Notes: a model not told the origin generated them from the letters alone. 64,000 bases of DNA from Hippopus hippopus (GCA_946811185.2 OX328099.1:39171299-39235298); one strand, 5' to 3'; counted from the stretch's first letter, positions 32,650 through 43,663 are shown. Numbers and translations: made by a program.

Positions 32650-32768
32650 AAAGTGGAAAACATTTTTGGAAAAGGACAAAATGCTGGTTACTACCATTTT
32701 CTCCTTTTACCAAAAAGCTTTCTTTCACAGGGTTGTAAAAACTAAGAATTGTGTGGTAAAGGGTTAAC
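32650..32768 (+). mobile_element. Family A MITE, palindrome and right end
   Basis: Follows directly on the previous TTAA: 'agtggaaaacatttttggaa', 'atgctggttactaccatttt', end 'aattgtgtggtaaagggttaa' (last base 32766). Confidence 0.65.
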
Positions 32769-32954
32769 TATTGATCACACTATAAGACAACAGAATTTTA
32801 AACTTTACCGAAATGAAAGCATTAATTTTGTAAACGCCAATCAAATGCAGCTATCTTGTAAAATAATTTTGACTTAAACCACGACTAAACAAAATGTAAT
32901 ACTTTAGCTATCCCCAACATTCACAGAGATAACTCTCCAAGTGATGAAATGACT

Positions 32955-33060
32955 GAAGAGAAAATCGACAACAATGTGGGAAAAGAAGAAAATGCTGATA
33001 ACCAGCATTTTCTCCTTTTCCAAAAAAGTTTTTTACCCTTTTCAAGACAAATTCCATTCA
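32955..33060 (-). mobile_element. Family A MITE, palindrome fragment
   Basis: 'aacaatgtgggaaaagaaga', 'tgctgataaccagcattttc', then 'agacaaattccattcaatga'. Neither terminus is preserved. Confidence 0.6.
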
Positions 33061-33093
33061 ATGAGCCATACTTGAAGAATTAACAGAAGGTTT

Positions 33094-33600
33094 TTAACCC
33101 TTTACCACACACTCTCTTGTTTTTAACCACCCTGAACTTGCAGGACTTGAGGACACGGGGTCATGGGTTCGATTAGTTTGGCCAATTTCTTTCTGAGGAT
33201 TGATGACAGTCTGTGACGGGAATCATTCCTCTACAACAGCTGACCATTGTTTCGATGATGGTTATGTGGGAAAGCAGACAGTGGCTTGGAAAGAAAATTG
33301 TGCACAATACTGGTAAAAGAAACTCCAGGAAAGTATGGTGCACTGGCAGCCATGTTATAAATGAAATAATGCTGAAAACGGCATTAAACACCATACAATC
33401 AATTAACAACCCTCAGGGGAAAGCCTTTAGAAAACATGTGAGGAAAAGGAGAAAATGCTGGTAATCAAAATTTCTCCTTTTCCCACAATGTTTTCTACAC
33501 ATTCCATAACATCTAAATATCTGAGTCATATTTGATGTGTTGTCTGCAAATAGTTCAACGTTGGGTAAGTCTAAAATATTGTTGTCTGGCACAGAGAGTA
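33094..33600 (-). mobile_element. Family A MITE, reverse, split by a SINE
   Basis: Left piece 33094-33133 (TTAACCCTTTACCACACACT…) and right piece 33403-33600 ('accctcaggggaaagccttt', palindrome 33431-33492, end 'tgttgtctggcacagaga') belong to one MITE interrupted by the SINE at 33134-33402. Confidence 0.75.
33134..33402 (+). mobile_element. tRNA-SINE inserted in a family A MITE
   Basis: B-box-like 'gggttcgattag' near the start, body 'gaaagcagacagtggcttgg', tail 'ggcattaaacaccatacaat'. Near-identical ttaac(c/a)accct flanks both sides. The A-box end of the head is missing, so it is 5'-truncated. Confidence 0.75.
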
Positions 33601-33671
33601 AAGGAATTTTACTAAATGTGAGATTCATTACAAAAATAATTTGATAGCTGGTAAATCCCAACATTTTCATA

Positions 33672-34800
33672 CAATAGGGCCATGATGGCCCTGTACAGTT
33701 CTACTGCCTAATAGATACATGTACATACCGGTACATATCAAACATTGCAATTTTAGGCCAAATGATTTCAAACAAGAGGATTTTCAAACTTTTCTCTGTA
33801 AAGTCCATGTAAAACTTGTGACCCCGTGACAGGGCCAATTTTGACCCCAGGGCTATAATCTGGACAATCTTGATAAAGATCAACTAATACAGCTACAGAC
33901 AATTTTTGCTAAGCCTAGGCCTTACGGTTAGGAACATGTACAGATTTTTAAAACTTTTCACTATGTAAGTCCATTTAAAACTTGTGATTGATTGACTCTA
34001 TGGTGTTAAATGCTGTTTTCAACATTATTTCAATTATATCACGGTGGTCAGTGCATCTATCCATGCTTTCCTGGAGTTTCTTTTATCAGTACTCCACACA
34101 ACATTCTTTCCAGGACACTGGCTGGTTTCCCACATAACATTGTCTAAACAATGGTCAGCAGTGAGAGATTAATAAATTCTGTCGCAATGACTATCATCAA
34201 TCCTTGGAAAGAAATTGGCCAAGTGAGGGATCAAACCAGCAATCCCCTGTTCTCAAGTCCAGAATGCCACTGACTGAGCTACCAGGGCTTGTCTTTAAAC
34301 TTGTGACCTCAAGGGCAAGGCCAATTTTGACCCCAGGACTTTAAATTGAACAATCTTGGTAGAGATTCACTAGATAAAGATACGTAAAATTTGGGTAGCC
34401 CTAGGTCTTGCACTTAAAAACTACAAAGGAGATTTATGAAGTTTTCCCTATATAAGCTGTAAGTCCATATAAAACTTGTGACCCAAAAATTTGACCCCAG
34501 GGCTATAATTTGAGGAGACATGCTAGAAGTCCGTTAGAGTATGCTACAAGGCAAATTTGGTAGCCCAAGGCCTTATAGTTTTGTATTTTCAATCTTTTTC
34601 AGTTTAACTGCCATAGCAAGTTTTTACAGGAATCTTATTCTTTGAAGATAGCAGGACCATTTCTGTGAAGTATCATCAAAATTGGATGGATAGTTTCACA
34701 GAAGAAGATATCTGAAATGAAAGTCAACTCACAGACTCACTCATGATGGACACAGCGTCATGATATAAGCTCACTGGCCTAAATTGGCCATTGGAGCTAA
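33672..34800 (+). mobile_element. Helentron/pearl-like element carrying a SINE
   Basis: 5' palindrome agggccatgatggccct at 33676-33692. The body repeats 'ttaaaacttgtgacc…ggccaattttgacccc' several times. The end has a hairpin tggcctaaattggcca followed by TTGGAGCTAA (34791-34800). A SINE at 33988-34293 splits it. Confidence 0.75.
33988..34293 (-). mobile_element. Full-length tRNA-SINE, reverse, with target duplication
   Basis: Read on the minus strand: head 'gccctggtagctcagtcagt' (A-box), 'gctggtttgatccctcac' (B-box), body, tail ending 'agagtcaatcaatca'. TTTAAAACTTGTGA (33974-33987) and TTTAAACTTGTGA (34294-34306) flank it, differing by one A. Confidence 0.85.
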
Positions 34801-34904
34801 CAAACTGAATGAATGGTGCTGCCATCTAGACAGGAACTTCTATCTGGTAACATTCTTAAAGTGTCATAATATTGTCTTTCACACCACTCAGGTGCAGTAC
34901 CACT

Positions 34905-35107
34905 CAACTATCTACCAGATGACAAAATGTTGACTTTTCCAAACTGAAAACATTTGTAGACAACAAATAAAATATGTCTCAAATGATAGGGTGTGTATTT
35001 GAAAGGGTAGAAAACATTGTAGGTAAAGGAGAAAATTTTGAATACCAGCATTATCTCCTTTTCTAACAATGTTTTCCAAAAGCCTACTTCTTTAAGGGTC
35101 ACTAAAG
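34905..35107 (+). mobile_element. Family A MITE
   Basis: 'caactatctaccagatgaca' to 'tctttaagggtcactaaagc'. The palindrome at about 35009-35074 is interrupted. The right terminus is lost. Confidence 0.65.
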
Positions 35108-35285
35108 CACAGCAATGTCACTCTGCTCTGAATGGTGTGACAAAAGAACCATCACTGCCTTCCACAGCTGACCTCTGTATAGCAGTATCCAGTTTTCCAA
35201 TCATAAGTCACACAGGTCTACCTACAGATAGAGGCTATCACAGATATTTTAAAAATAAACTAGTCATTGACACAACAGGCTCTAT

Positions 35286-35428
35286 TCAAGAGTCTCTGTC
35301 CTGTTTCTTTTTCTTAAGTCTTTTTGAGCGTTCCCATCGGACTGTGTCCCCTTCTAAGGCCCCTAATTCTATAATCCTTTGCTGGAAGGAGGGAGGAGCA
35401 CCAATCATTGGGTCAGTATACTTTGGTT
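35286..35428 (-). CDS. Unidentified Ser/Asn/Gln-rich protein, terminal exon (D)
   Basis: Last exon of the four-exon gene on this strand. It follows the acceptor tatattttcag and starts with two bases that complete a Glu codon left open by exon C, so the splice is in phase 1. The peptide is EPKYTDPMIGAPPSFQQR, then a helix-like IIELGALEGDTVRWERSKR and a basic end LKKKKQDRDS before TGA. Unlike the other exons it is not low-complexity: a proline turn, a regular amphipathic helix and a Lys cluster look like a conserved C-terminal interaction motif. I do not recognise the family and do not assign a function. Confidence 0.7.
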
Positions 35429-37318
35429 CTGAAAATATAATATACAGTTTATGGTAGTGCAGTACAGTTGGGAGTAAAAAAGTAATAATTGCAGTTATGT
35501 GACACATATCTAGAGAGTACAGGTACATATTTCATTGGATCAAAATGCATCATGTGATACAAAGGAATTGTGTTCATTTTCCAATGAACACAAATTATAA
35601 TGATACATGGAGGAATGACTTTTTTTTGAAAGTTAAAATTTGATAAAAGGTCAAAGTTAACGGTAAAAAAGTTCATGACAAAAAGAAAAAATCAAAGCAT
35701 TGAAAACACTGAAGTGGCATTTGTCAAGAAAGCCATTGCGTGGAATTAATAACTTGAAATAAAAAGAGAAATATTATTCAAATATTAGCTTGAAAGTCAA
35801 CCTACTAAGCAAATTAATACCTTTTTGGTTAAAGGGAGAGTACTCATGACAAAGTTAGGATTATTTGTGTATTGGTGGTCTCCCTTTGATCATTCAGGAG
35901 GAGCCAGGAGTAATGTCCCTTGACAGTATGGATGCATGATGGGTAGTGAGAGAAACCATATGAATATATCGAATAAAATTTAGTTTGTACCTGAAAACTA
36001 TGATTTTAAGATATCTTTGGCAGTAAAGATCTAATTCCCAACATTACAATAAATTATTTCGATCTATAAATATTCATGCACAATCAAATGGAGTAGCACG
36101 AAATCATGGGACGAACAAGCCCTGGGACGAACAAGCCCAGGGACGAACTGGTTTTGGATCGAAAAAGCCTGGGACCACGTGGTCAGTAGATAAATTTTGT
36201 GTATCATTGCGCCAATAGAAGGCTATGAGCGGGTGAAGCTATTTTCAATCAAAAAGAAGTATTTCCATGATCGATGGCCTCACCCAGTGTATTTTGATAT
36301 GCCATTTCCAATTAAATATGTGAGTGCTATCGAAAAACTTATTTGTCTGAGAAAAATTGAGTTTAATTGGGTTTATTTCCTTCGGCTTTGCACAAAATAC
36401 GATACATGGTCTTCAAAATTCAATATTGAACTCATAGTGGCATTGTCTTCGACAAATGCCACAAAAAAATTACAAGGATTCATCATATTTTTATTCATTT
36501 ATCAGAAAATGAACACAATTCTGTAATCTCATAGCTTAACATTCAGACCTTTTAAAAACTTGTTGTTAGATGACAGAGTTCATTTCTTGATAAATGTACC
36601 AACAAATGCAGTAACCCATTAAAGCTTAAAATGTTGAGGACGTATGTGGGAGCATTTATGTGGGTTATCAATCAACAGTCCATTAATTTATGAGATTACG
36701 TGGCCAAAATAATTGTGTCTTTAAGTTGCCATTATTTCGCTTTTTCTATTGCACACACATATTTAGCACTCTGTAACTTGTTACAATAATTGCTTCTACA
36801 TATTTCATAACTGCATCTAACCTTGTCTGTATCGAGGAGGTCAGCAATGAATCAACTTTCAATCATATTATCTTAAACATTGTGGCACCCTTGAATTCTG
36901 CTTTTCAATGACAACCACTATCGTGAAGTTACATGTATTTACACTTATCAATCTGTCAGTGAAATTTCCATCAAAATTGATAATGTTAAACAAATGAAAA
37001 AAAAAATTTGTCACCAAAATTGTATCTATTAATGATTTCAAACTAAAAAGTTGGACTCTTGTATATTTTTAGTTGAGTCTTCTCATTCTTTGAACAGTAA
37101 AGCTATTTTTTCAAATGATAAAATGTAAGGTGTAGGTGCGTATCACCCGGCCTAATACAGCCGAGGGATTCAATCAATAGATTACTCAAGGTTTGCTGAA
37201 TGAAAATTGGCTTGCAAAACAAGGGTCTGATACAGGATTTGGTTTGCACACTTGCGCTTCTTTTTAAATGTTTGAAGATTGAACTGAATGCCAAAATAAC
37301 ACTATGACAAAAGCTTAC
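35429..37318. other. Intron between exons D and C of the unidentified gene
   Basis: Contains a short 16-base tandem array ('gggacgaacaagccc' at 36108 and 36124, with a partial third unit) and no larger element that I can name. The frame at 36197-36526 (+) has no recognised domain and no splice signals. Confidence 0.5.
36108..36152. repeat. 16-base tandem repeat, 2.7 units
   Basis: Units gggacgaacaagccct, gggacgaacaagccca and a partial gggacgaactgg follow each other directly. Confidence 0.75.
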
Positions 37319-37669
37319 CTTCCTGTTCTTTTTGTACATTATTGTTTTTCTTCCCTGAGACATTATTCTGTACATTAACTATTGGCCGTATACTATTGCT
37401 GGGATATTTGCGTTGTGAAGATACTGTGTTGTTCGATGATGACATAGAGTTATGGACATTTCCAGACGAAGATGCCACTTTCGATGGATATGAATTAGAG
37501 TTTGTATTGTTTGATAGACTGTTACTTCTACTTGTAGACTGTCGAGTCGAGTCAACAGATGAAGATGCTGGCTGTGACTGTTGTTGATGGTGTTGCTGTT
37601 GGGGTGTCTGTTGACCATTGCTAGGGCTCCATAATGTTCCCATGGCTACAAGATCATCTGGTTCCTTCC
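37319..37669 (-). CDS. Unidentified Ser/Asn/Gln-rich protein, exon C
   Basis: 351 bases between the acceptor gtaattacag and the donor GGAAG|GTAAGC. Both borders leave one base of the split codon upstream and two downstream (phase 1). The peptide begins KEPDDLVAMGTLWSPSNG and then becomes low-complexity: a Gln/His run, TPQQQHHQQQSQ, followed by ~90 residues dominated by Ser and Asn, ending VQKEQE. Such a sequence is probably disordered. The polyGln/His stretch is coded by mixed CAA/CAG/CAC/CAT codons, so it is not a simple trinucleotide expansion. Confidence 0.75.
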
Positions 37670-37726
37670 CTGTAATTACAACTTTCAACTTCAAAAGAGT
37701 AAACCAATAGGTTAATAATACACCTA

Positions 37727-37880
37727 TCACTTTATCAGACAACAAAATTATAGACATGTCCAAATTGTACGCATTTTCAGATGACAGATGTAGCTCAAAT
37801 GATGCAATATTTCTTTGGAAGGGTCAAAAGCCCTGTCCCTCTGCATTGTGAAGACTGTTGATTATTAAGTAAATGGTTAT
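37727..37880 (+). mobile_element. Family A MITE, degenerate
   Basis: 'ctatcactttatcagacaac', 'catgtccaaattgtacgcat', 'gtaaatggttat'. The palindrome is lost. It begins 58 bases outside exon C. Confidence 0.5.
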
Positions 37881-38103
37881 GCATTTCACTTGAAATGCAT
37901 AGAAATAGGTCTTTCTATGAGTTAGTATTAGCATCCATCATAATTAAACATTGTTATGGCAAATATGAACATCTACTATAACGAAGAACATCTTCTGAGG
38001 GGCGCAGCCATGACATTATAAAGTGCATTAAATATATCACAAACTTTTCAGGAAGTTATACAGTTATCAATTACAAAAGACAATTTCAAATGCATAAATA
38101 TAC

Positions 38104-38360
38104 GAGTAGCCCTCTGGGAAAAGGGAGATTAATGTATCTTCATAATGCATTACCTCAAGCTGGTTATTGCACAACATGGATCCATTGTGGCTAACAATCA
38201 GCTGATTTATGAAGTAGAATGGTCCTTTTACATGCAAAAAAATATACTAATAGTAAAAAGTTTTGACCAATATCAGCCAGCGTGACTGTGCAGGCTGACA
38301 TGGGTCAAAACTTTTTGCAGTTGGATGAAACCACCTTTAAACAGAGCATGACTCAAATAA
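38104..38360. mobile_element. Family B fold-back MITE
   Basis: Edges 'cctctgggaaaagggagatt' and 'taaacagagcatgactcaaa', with the internal 'gtcaaaactttttgcagttg' and 'catggatccattgtggctaa' characteristic of this family. Confidence 0.55.
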
Positions 38361-38439
38361 AAAGTGAAAACTTGACCACTGGATAACAGAGTCCAGTACT
38401 TACTGATCTTCTGTTTAAAAAGACCTTACACACTTTGTG

Positions 38440-38580
38440 AGAGGGCAACTGCTGGTGAACAGCATTTTCTGTTTTTGCAACAATGCTCTCTATTCTTTCA
38501 AAAACAAACCTGACCTCTCTGAAATATTTGTCATCTGCTGATGGTTTAAATGGTAAAGATTTTTGTGAAGATTTATGACT
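38440..38580. mobile_element. Degenerate family A MITE
   Basis: 'ctgctggtgaacagcatttt', 'caatgctctctattctttca', 'tgtcatctgctgatggttta'. Both ends are lost. Confidence 0.45.
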
Positions 38581-38820
38581 GCAAAAGTTTCCACCCATGT
38601 CAGCCTACATGAAACAATAGAAGAAATGAGCACATTGTTGGACCATCACATTGGGGCAGTTCCAACTGCTGACACATGCATGTAATAATTTAGATGCATG
38701 TAGAAGTTTCAAAGTATTTCATGACAAGCAAAATACACTGATAATCTGCAATAGTTTCTGCGTCAGTCAGCTCATACACCATTAACCAAGAATATACAGT
38801 TCTACATAATACCTAAAAGT

Positions 38821-40118
38821 AACAAGATGTCTGTTTGTAAAACAGTCATGCCCCCCTACTGCCACATTGATACAGGAAGTGGCACAGTTCATAAACTGAT
38901 ATCAAAAGAATTGATTGGGAAATATCGATGTCATCTTTTTGATTATAGCCCACTTCAATTGTTAAACGTGATAATCTGTCAATAATTCGCATAATTATAC
39001 ACACCGCCGTGTGAATACATAGAAGATTGTAAACTGTCGCCGATACACAGACTGGGTTATCGATTTTCTTTTCGGCACGCGCGTTCGACTTCCGCTTTTT
39101 CCCAGTCAACTTCGATGCTTACTATGTCCCCGATAATACGTGAATAAAATGTTGGAGCCACAAGTTGAGCCATATATGATGATTTTTGAGACACTTTAAT
39201 TTTTTTTGAGCAAATGGCTCAAGTGGCGAACAGCAGCGTGTGCCCTGAATCATCTGGTGGTCACTGTGACCTTGACCTTTCACAGATTAACCTTAAAATC
39301 GATAGGGATCATTTACACTCCAAGATGAATATCTGTACAGAATTTGAAAGACCTAGGTCAATTCTGTGTCTAGTTATCATCTGGACAAGGTTAGGTCTAA
39401 ATATCATTAAGTTGAAGGCCACTGTGACCTTGACCTTTGATGGATTGATCTCAAAATCGATAGGGATCATCTGCACTCCAAGACAAATGTCTGTGCCAAA
39501 TTTGACGAACCTACGTCAATTCTGTGTCTAGTTATCATCTGGACAAGGTTTGGTCTATATATCAACATGTTGACGGTCACTGTGACCTTGAGCTCTTGAC
39601 TGATTGACCTCAAGATCAATAGGGATCATCTGCACTCCGAGACGCATGTCTGTGCCAAATTTGACGAACCTAGGTCAATTCTGTGTCTAGTTATCATCCG
39701 GACAAGGTTTGGTCTATATATCAACATGTTGACGGTCACTGTGACCTTGACCTTTGACCGATTGACCTCAAAATCAATAGGCATCATCTACACTCCGAGA
39801 CGCATGTCTGCGCCAAATTTGACGAAACTAGCTCAATTCTGTGTCTAGTTTTCATCCGGACAAGGTTTGATCTATATATCAACATGTTGACGGTCACTGT
39901 GACCTTGACCTTTGACCTAAAAATCAATAGGGATCATCTACACTCCGAGACGCATGTCTGTGCCAATTTTGACGAACCTAGGTCAATTCTGTGTCTAGTT
40001 ATCATCCGGACAAGGTAAGGTCTACCGACCGACCGACCAACTGATGGACAGACCAACTGACCGACCGACCGACATTAGCAAAGCAATATACCCCCACTTC
40101 GTTGAAGGGGGGCATAAA
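38821..40118 (+). mobile_element. Pearl-type element with 158-base tandem core
   Basis: The 5' end has a perfect hairpin ctgtttgtaaaacag (38831-38845) followed by 'tcatgcccccct'. Five tandem units carry 'cactgtgacc' at 39262, 39420, 39578, 39737 and 39895, a period of 158-159. An (ACCG)n microsatellite follows at ~40022-40072, then a 3' hairpin cccccacttcgttgaagggggg. This order (5' flank, ~160-base tandem core, tetranucleotide microsatellite, short 3' region) is that of the pearl family of bivalve elements, later grouped with helentron-associated elements. No protein is encoded. Confidence 0.85.
39262..40020. repeat. Five-unit 158-base tandem array with nuclear-receptor-like half sites
   Basis: Each unit opens with 'tgaccttgacctttga' or a variant; the third unit has lost it. 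At 39906-39918 the order TGACCT-T-TGACCT is a perfect DR1 in reverse, with a further TGACCT directly before it. Unit 4 has TGACCT-T-TGACCG at 39748-39760. Confidence 0.8.
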
Positions 40119-40918
40119 TAAAGATATTTTAACACAACAAGCAATTTTTTTTATATACATGGCGAATATTTCAAGCTGCACACTTTGTTTCACAAATTGT
40201 TTTCAAGCAGATGGCTTTATCTTGCGGCACACGTTCTTAAAACCCTGTGATTTCTAGTTAGCAACTTCTCTTTTTGTTACAATGTTTTGCAAGCACTCAT
40301 GTAATAAATAAACCCAACTCATTATATTTAAAAGATGTTTTCATAGTTGCCTGCTGCAAATAAGTTTCCAGAGGCAGAGTTAAAACAGCACATTAATTAA
40401 CACTTAAACTAGACACCTATTCAACACATTCTAAAATATGTACAACCATATAAGACACTTCAATGACATTTTGTCCTTCTATTTGTTTATACTAACTCAC
40501 AACAATCTTTCGTCAACACTCTTACACTTTAACTGTATACAAATATAAACTAACCATGAAGCATATTAACTAGATCCATATGAACCGCAGCTCCACGAGT
40601 AAATCTTTGATTCGATAAATAGTTTGCCATTTTTTAAGATATTTATCTAAAAACTCCATAGAAAAATGCACTGCCTTCATGAATTCCAGATTGTTAACTG
40701 ACAATTATTATGTCTATAATGGTTCAGGTTGGTTCCTTTTGACTGAGCACATTATTATTCCTTACATATCTAACTTTGTTATTCCACAATGGGAATATAG
40801 CTGCCTGTCTTAAAAGTACTAGCTTATAATTGTAAGTATAGCAGTATAAGTATAATACCATGAATATTTGCCAATAAAATTTTACAAGACATTTATAATT
40901 ACTGTATTCATGAAAAGT
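40119..40918. other. No gene recognised
   Basis: AT-rich sequence in the large intron between exons C and B of the unidentified gene. Nothing nameable. Confidence 0.45.
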
Positions 40919-41070
40919 TTAACTCTTTACCTCCGAAACAAATTTGCAGCAATAAATTTGAAACATTTGGGATAATTTGTATGAAATAAGGTTTGATACA
41001 TGGATACAATTCAAAACTTTAAGGCAAAAGGGGAAATTGCTCATTACCAACAATTTCTCTAGGCCATCTT
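40919..41070 (+). mobile_element. Family A MITE, strongly degenerate
   Basis: TTAACTCTTTACCTCCGAAAC at the left, then 'gaaacatttgggataatttg' and 'aaggggaaattgctcattac'. Right end absent. Confidence 0.4.
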
Positions 41071-41127
41071 GATTTTACAAGTAGTCGGCTGCAAGACAAA
41101 AATTGTTGTCTACAATAGGAAGTGAGC

Positions 41128-41344
41128 CAACTCTTTACCAAATGACAAAACTCTAGACTTGTCAAAATTGAAAACTTTTGTAGACGATAAATTTAATGCG
41201 GCTCAGATGAGATTTGCCTCTCATAATGTAGAAAACAGTATGGGGAAAGAAGAAAATGCTGGTTTTAAGCCTTTCTCATATTTCTACAGTGTTAAAGCTT
41301 TCGTCCATCCGGTGGTTAAAACTCTGGATTATGTGGTATTAAAT
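41128..41344 (+). mobile_element. Family A MITE
   Basis: 'aactctttaccaaatgac' to 'ggattatgtggtatt'. The right palindrome arm is changed ('ttttaagcctttctcatatt'). Confidence 0.65.
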
Positions 41345-41479
41345 ACTACTGATCATTATGCTACAACAAATCCTCTTTTTGACCTGAACTCTTAAGCTTT
41401 CTTTCTCTCTTCAATGTCAATCACAGATCAACTATATATACATAGAATATTTTTCAACAATGGCTAACAGATTAGAAAA

Positions 41480-42050
41480 TCTCCAGGGAAATAAGAGCAC
41501 CACACGCATTTACCTACGCTTGGCTGCAATTGCTTTTAGTGAAAATTTTAAGTCAAAAAAAGGGTATAACTGTGTCAAAAGTATTTTGATGGTTATCTGC
41601 CCTTTTGCATTGGTTCCTCTTTTGAAAATTAAACAACTAGTCCAAGTCTGAAGTAAATAGCTTCAGAAATGATAGTGAGATATCATATAATATCAAAATG
41701 ATAGTGAGATATCATATAATATCAAAGTTTTTTTTAAAAAATCTAAGTTAAAAGAAGGGGCATAACTGTGTTAAAAATATTTAGATGGTTACCTGCCCCT
41801 GTTGTTTGGGTTCCCATTTCGATAGTAATCAGCTTAACCAATTTTGCAGTAAATATCTCAAGTAATGACCGAGATATTATAAAAAATGTCAAAGTTTTTG
41901 CACCATGACAATAATGCAGACAACGATGCCAGGGATAATGACAATATCTTGATGTTTTCTTTGAAAACAACCAAATAAACAATGGCTGAATTGTAACAGT
42001 AACCTCCTCATTGGAAGCCGCTCGAAAGCGGCTTCCAGTGGGAATGTACC
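41480..42050. repeat. Unclassified dispersed repeat with 3' stem-loop
   Basis: 'agggtataactgtgtcaaaa … gatggttatctgccc' at ~41560 recurs as 'aggggcataactgtgttaaa … gatggttacctgcccc' at ~41755 and in part at ~9905. A 29-base unit is doubled at 41669-41726. The end has a perfect 10-base-pair stem (42013-42022/42027-42036) with the tetraloop CGAA. Confidence 0.55.
42013..42036. repeat. Perfect 10-bp stem with CGAA tetraloop
   Basis: ggaagccgct-cgaa-agcggcttcc, the most GC-rich short stretch nearby. Its place at the end of a dispersed repeat suggests a transposon terminal hairpin. Confidence 0.7.
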
Positions 42051-42322
42051 TAAACTATTTACCATGTAGATGATCAGTAATTATTCGAATGGTTATCATT
42101 TTTGGAAATTTTCTAAATAATGTCATGTTAGTGTTGCTAAATTACTCCACATGACTCTTTCTTAAATATTCAATTAGACCTACATGAAAATCAAGTCTGG
42201 TTTTCTTACAATATAAGTTTTTTCCCAAATAACAATAGAAATACAGAAAGATAAACTTCCTTTTGTTGGCTAGTCCCTCGACTTTTTCTAACTTATTGGA
42301 TTCCTTCTTTGTTCCCAAATTA

Positions 42323-43661
42323 CGAGGGCTGTTCGATACGTAATATGTATTGTACCACAGCGCAATAACGCCTTCAACGATTTCGTGGATGATGATACGC
42401 TTGAATAGCTCTATTCAATACCTTTCCAACGGTATAAACACGAGCCTTTAGCTCCACATAGTTTTAAACTTATAGTCATTTCAATAGAGCTAGTCGTTGA
42501 CCACTGTTGTAAAAATGGTTGGGAAACGGATTAAGAATATTGAAGAAATTAGAGCTTATGTAAAAGTTCACACAGAACTCGGTCATTCGGTAATGCAGGT
42601 TTTTACTGAATTGGGGGAAGTTTATGGGTCTGATAAGGTATCTTATGAGACAGCTCGTAGTTGGAGAAAGAAGTTTCTGACTGGCACAGAGTCCGTCAAA
42701 GATGCAGCAAAATCTGGCCGACCTGTGACTTTAACAGGCAAGGCAAATGTCTCAAAAGTCAGGGAAATAATTGAAAGTGATGGCAGATACACGATTCGTG
42801 ATATTGCCAACGCTGTTGGCATATCGCTATCGCGGGTGCATTTCATTTTGAAGCGTATTTCGAAAGTACGAAAGATTTCTGCCAGATGGATACCACATAT
42901 ATTGACAGATTACCAAAAACGGGTACGAGTACAAACCGCTAAGCAATTGCTCAAAATGTTTCCCAAATTCAATCAAAGACAATTTGCAAACATTGTTACT
43001 GGTGACGAAACATGGGTTCACTATTTCGAACCAGTAAGAAAAATTGGAAACAAAATATGGCTAACTAAATACGGTAGAAGGCCTGTAGTTGCCAAAAGAA
43101 GCATAAGCACAAAGAAGGTTCTTTATTGCATATTCTTCTCATGTGATGGTATAGCCGTACAAATTCCGGTGCCGAAGGGCAAAAGTGTTACAGGTCGGTA
43201 TTACTGAGATGTTATACTAAAAAAGGTCAAGAAATATTATCTTAAACGACGCCCTGTGTCAGGATTTAGGCATGTTCATCTACTTCATGATAATGCTCCA
43301 TCACATACATCTCAGCTTGTGAAGCAATTTTTGAAGTCGGAGAAGGTTACCGTCTTGCCACACCCACCATACTCTCCAGATCTAGCCCCATGCGACTTTT
43401 TCCTTTTTCCAAAACTTAAAAAGTTCTTATCTGGTTGTTGTTACAAATCCCGACAAGCCCTTGGCTCAGCCATCAGTCAGTGCCTCAGAGGTCTACCTAA
43501 ATCAGCGTACCGTGATGCATTTCAGAAATGGATTCAGAGATTGAAATTATGTATTTCAAACCGTGGAGAATACTTTGAAGGGATGTAATGTTCATTTCAC
43601 TATTTGAGTCGAATGCTTTTGAGATATCGTACAATACACATTACATATCGAACAACCTTCG
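42323..43661 (+). mobile_element. Mariner transposon, nearly intact
   Basis: Terminal inverted repeats start CGAGGGCTGTTCGATACG on the left and, inverted, CGAAGGTTGTTCGATATG on the right; they match at most positions over ~34 bases. TA on each side (42321-42322, 43662-43663) is the duplicated target. 1339 bases, with a transposase frame filling the middle. It lies in the C-B intron of the unidentified gene, on the opposite strand. Confidence 0.92.
42515..43588 (+). pseudogene. Mariner transposase (DD34D) with one in-frame stop
   Basis: 357 codons plus the stop, the usual mariner length. Order: N-terminal helix-turn-helix (SYETARSWRKKF, ~40-55), second DNA-binding part with GRPVTLT and IRDIANAVGISLSRVHFIL, catalytic region with TGDETWVHYFEP (first Asp), HLLHDNAPSHT (second Asp) and PHPPYSPDLAPCDFFLFPK (third Asp). 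There are 34 residues between the second and third Asp, so DD34D, the mariner signature. The frame is open from the ATG at 42515 except for one TGA at 43205-43207, after TGRYY; the same frame continues DVILKKV. CGA (Arg) to TGA is a single C-to-T change, so the copy was inactivated recently. An earlier frame opening (TTG at 42497) is not a plausible start. Non-functional unless the stop is read through. Confidence 0.93.
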
Positions 43662-43663
43662 TA

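Noticed and set aside
36197..36526. 109-codon plus-strand frame as a gene
   Set aside because: Begins without a convincing start context, has no splice sites or recognised motifs, and lies in an intron of the opposite-strand gene.
37342..37618. Other reading frames over exon C of the unidentified gene
   Set aside because: They are shadows of the Ser/Asn/Gln-rich exon, which alone has matching splice sites and phase on both sides.
42013..42036. Bacterial rho-independent terminator
   Set aside because: The stem-loop has the right shape, but there is no following T-run, and the spliced genes, SINEs and mariner around it show a eukaryotic genome.
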